A DNA stretch of 64,000 nucleotides from NCBI RefSeq assembly GCF_010183535.1, contig NC_071332.1, positions 6,262,001 to 6,326,000 on the forward strand. Direction: 5' to 3'. Below, piece by piece: positions 59,701-64,000 of this stretch. The notes below the pieces were generated by a model. That model did not search any database and was not told the origin of the DNA. It was given only the letters and a program-made list of their open reading frames with translations. The stretch comes from Caenorhabditis remanei (lineage: Eukaryota; Nematoda; Chromadorea; Rhabditida; Rhabditidae). Position numbers and translations under genes: made by a program. Every line of letters starts with the position of its first letter. The stretch's first letter is position 1.

Positions 59701-61608
59701 ATATTCCGGGAGAGAAAAAGAAATGAAAATAGGGAAAAGGCCACCCAAGAAAAAGGATTCTTCGTCCTCCGCTAAACGGATTTCCATTGGTTGGGGTGGT
59801 TTGTAGGGGGTTGGGAAAGGAATAGAAACGGAAAATTTAGTAGAAAATTTGGAACAGAACCTAGATCTTAAATTTTATAGTCTATATAACTTTCTAGAAA
59901 GGATCTGCCCGAGAAAAGTTTGTCAGAAGATCTAGGTTTTAAAATCATAAACTCTGTAGCCCAATCTTAAAATCAGGATTTTCAGTGTGATCCAAACTTC
60001 TCCACAACCCCCTATCTCAAAGTAAAGAAACACGGAAGTGAAGAATATCCTTGAAAAGTGCCATCGAACTGTGTCCGGAAACTCGACCCGATCCGCATAA
60101 GTGTCATCTCATAAATCGTTGAGAAAACGAAAACAATAGAAAACGGACAGGAATCTCGGTCTCTCGAAACATAAATATTTAATCGTGTTAATGTGTTAGA
60201 TGGGAGGAAGACCAAATGGTTGGAGTCAGTGTTATTGTAGAAGGGCAATTAGTGCACAGAAGGGGAGAAAGAAATGAGCAAAAGAGGGAGGAACACATGG
60301 CGCAAAAAGCAATGAGAGCATGCATGGGATTAGGTGGGAAGAATGCGCGGAAATGAAATGTAACGAACACGGTAAACAAATGGGGGAAAGTGGTGGAAAA
60401 ACGGAGGCGAGAAATTACTCTAGGTATAGTGATGTCAACTTCTTACTACAGTCTTTCTAGAGAAATGAAGAAGAAGAAGATTCTCTGCATCATGTGAGGG
60501 CCGTTTCAAATTAGACGTGTATGCATTGTGGGCGATTCAGGATTAAGCAGATTGGGTTTAATTCAATTTTCTACAAAACCTTCCTAATGAAATTGTCGGG
60601 TGTGTGCGAGGCAAAGTGCTTTCCAGTCGGAATTCGAAATAAATATGAATACATTTTAATAGTTTTTACTCTAGGTTAGAAGAGGAGAACTCAGAAGCTA
60701 AGTGGTTTCACTCTCAAGATGACGTTCGAAGACTTCTGCCTCCGAACTCTTTGCGTGCTCCTCTCAAATTACAATGCGTTCGTTCCGCCTACATCTTTAT
60801 AGATGCCCTGCAAAACACATATAGAAATAAATAAGTGTGCTCAAGGGCATGCAAAACAGGAAACTTACTCGAGTAAGTATTCCGAATGGGGTCTTGTGCG
60901 GAAGACGATTACGCAACTATGAAGTATGTTTGGGATGGATTAGTGGATTAGTAAAACAGAAGAAGTTAGAAACAAAACGCATGTTTCGTTGGGTTCCTGA
61001 AATTTATGGGATTGTTTATTATTTCAAGAGGGAAAGGGGCCAAGATGGAATGTTTACATGATTCTTTTTCCTTTGGAAGACTTTTTTTGAAACAAGAGTG
61101 TTCTTTCTCATGTCTGATACAGGAACGAGCATTGAATCTACTAGTATTTTCAGAATTTCTTCATTTCAAATATTACAGATTCTCAATTGGATGTCACCGA
61201 GTTATCTGTTTGCTGCGTGAATCAATAGTACTCTCGAGTCGAGAGGGTACGACATGAGGGTAACTAAATTAAAAAGCGAGCTTTGTAGAGCCAGCTGTGG
61301 TAAATATCAAGGATTCTTATTTCACATTTCGAAATGCATTTCTGCGTTATTCCATCGCAAGCAATACCGCGTTTGTCAGTTGGAAAATAGCTTTCGTTGA
61401 ACTCATGTATTATTTTTTTATTGAATTTAAAGAATAGTTTTATATTAAAGTTTACATTTTCTTGAATCTTCTCTGAATTAATTCTGAATTACTGTTTTTT
61501 TAAAGAATTTCGCAGCTTGAAAATAATTATTTTAAATTTCCGCTACTTTTCCGAACTGCAAACTACTGTAGAGATGAGAAACCTGCACATCAAACAATTT
61601 GTCATCAA
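56745..61608. other. Intergenic region between divergently transcribed max-1 and the kinesin light chain gene
   Basis: About 4.9 kb without a supportable gene. Frames at 57,936-58,610 minus are Ser/Phe/Leu-rich readings of GA-rich DNA. The GA- and GAAGAA-rich tracts at 58,160-58,420 could be promoter-associated. Both promoters must lie here. A gccggcattgc-type or other RNA gene was not seen. Confidence 0.4.
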
Positions 61609-61614
61609 GCATTC

Positions 61615-61972
61615 TGAGACCGTACAAATCGGGAAGAATGCGCGATCGGGAAGAAACGAATCGGGAAGAAACGAATCGGGAAGAACCAAATCGGGAAGAA
61701 ACGAATCGGGAAGAACGAAAACCGTGCGGCAAAGTTGCGAAAACCGCGCGCGCAGGTTGCAAATACTGTATTTTCAGGCTAAAAGGAGTAGCAACGCCAC
61801 TAAAAGCCTCTGAAAATACAGTATCTGCAACCTGCGCGCGCGGTTTTCGCAACTTTGCCGCACGGTTTTCGTTCTTCCCGATTCGTTTCTTCCTGATTAG
61901 GTTCTTCCCGATCCGTTTCTTCCCGATTCGTTTCTTCCCGATCGCGCATTCTTCCCGATTTGTACGGTCTCA
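61615..61972. mobile_element. 358-bp palindromic MITE with 6-bp target duplication
   Basis: Near-perfect inverted arms of about 165 bp surround a loop of roughly 30 bp at 61,780-61,812. The ends are TGAGACCGTACAAATCGGG and its reverse complement. GCATTC flanks both sides (61,609-61,614 and 61,973-61,978). Each arm carries about five copies of a 15-bp unit (TCGGGAAGAAACGAA and variants) followed by a GC-rich part (GCGCGCGCAGGTTGCA). It has no coding capacity. Six-base duplications are uncommon among DNA transposons (Dada-like elements are one group), so the superfamily is uncertain. Confidence 0.88.
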
Positions 61973-62058
61973 GCATTCTCCTCTTTTTAATGTATTTTTC
62001 CCTTTTTAATTCATCAATTTTCTGTATTTTTCCAACTGTAAGCATTGAAAAAGTAGTA

Positions 62059-62066
62059 TTTTTCAG
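62059..62066 (+). promoter_or_regulatory. Trans-splice acceptor of the kinesin light chain gene
   Basis: ATTTTTCAG-type acceptor ending at 62,066, 10 nt upstream of the start ATG, with no upstream exon visible: the usual place for SL1 addition in nematodes. Confidence 0.5.
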
Positions 62067-62076
62067 AAAAATAACA

Positions 62077-63853
<1,777 letters not shown>

Positions 63854-64000
63854 TCTGATTCTGATTATTTCGTATCAATTGTGTTATTAGTCTCAACTGT
63901 AGAGCTTTCTGAAATGTTCTTTATACGCACAGTGTCTATCTATTTGTTCATAATTGTAACGGTTTTAATTGTATAATATGGCGGATATTCTGACAATTTC
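63854..64000. other. 3' UTR of the kinesin light chain gene
   Basis: AT-rich sequence after the TGA; no clear AATAAA before the window ends. Confidence 0.4.

Overview
This is nuclear DNA from a Caenorhabditis nematode. Genes are split by short introns (about 42-60 nt) bounded by GT...TTTCAG, several starts sit 2-40 nt downstream of a TTTCAG-type (trans-)splice acceptor, and the families are nematode-typical (serpentine receptors, F-box/FBA, ET-module proteins). The orthologue of C. elegans max-1 is present with ten exons that join to exactly 1,100 codons. The species cannot be named from this window alone. All gene models below were built by hand from ORFs, splice sites and phase; every multi-exon model called CDS sums to a multiple of three.

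Layout. 0.2-3.2 kb: a minus-strand seven-transmembrane receptor. 3.2-6.6 kb: no supportable gene. 6.6-33.5 kb: a direct tandem duplication (unit 1 about 6,614-21,260; unit 2 about 21,262-33,483). Each unit carries a four-TM protein gene, a two-TM protein gene, a possible retroelement remnant, a tRNA-like remnant, long inverted arms and satellites. Unit 1 alone carries an F-box gene and at least two MITE insertions whose empty sites are preserved in unit 2; unit 2 alone carries a 0.9 kb cassette of C5/G5 runs. 33.5-39.3 kb: upstream region and eight exons of a divergent forkhead-like factor. 39.9-43.5 kb: two tandem ET-module secreted/anchored proteins, the second with a mutated splice acceptor. 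44.0-46.0 kb: a receptor with signal peptide and seven TM helices, followed by a truncated paralogue. 46.3-56.7 kb: max-1 on the minus strand with a 6.8 kb first intron. 56.7-61.6 kb: intergenic. 61.6-63.9 kb: a 358-bp palindromic element with a 6-bp target duplication, then a divergent kinesin light chain gene.

How they fit together. max-1 (netrin-dependent axon repulsion) and the kinesin light chain (cargo adaptor of kinesin-1) are conserved neuronal/trafficking genes. The receptor, ET-module and F-box genes belong to fast-evolving nematode families. The duplicated block is the most dynamic part: the two units differ by indels, transposons and a nonsense mutation, so it gives an internal record of gene birth and decay. 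A four-TM orphan protein beside an F-box gene in such a block resembles the layout of some Caenorhabditis toxin-antidote loci, but nothing in the sequence proves that function.
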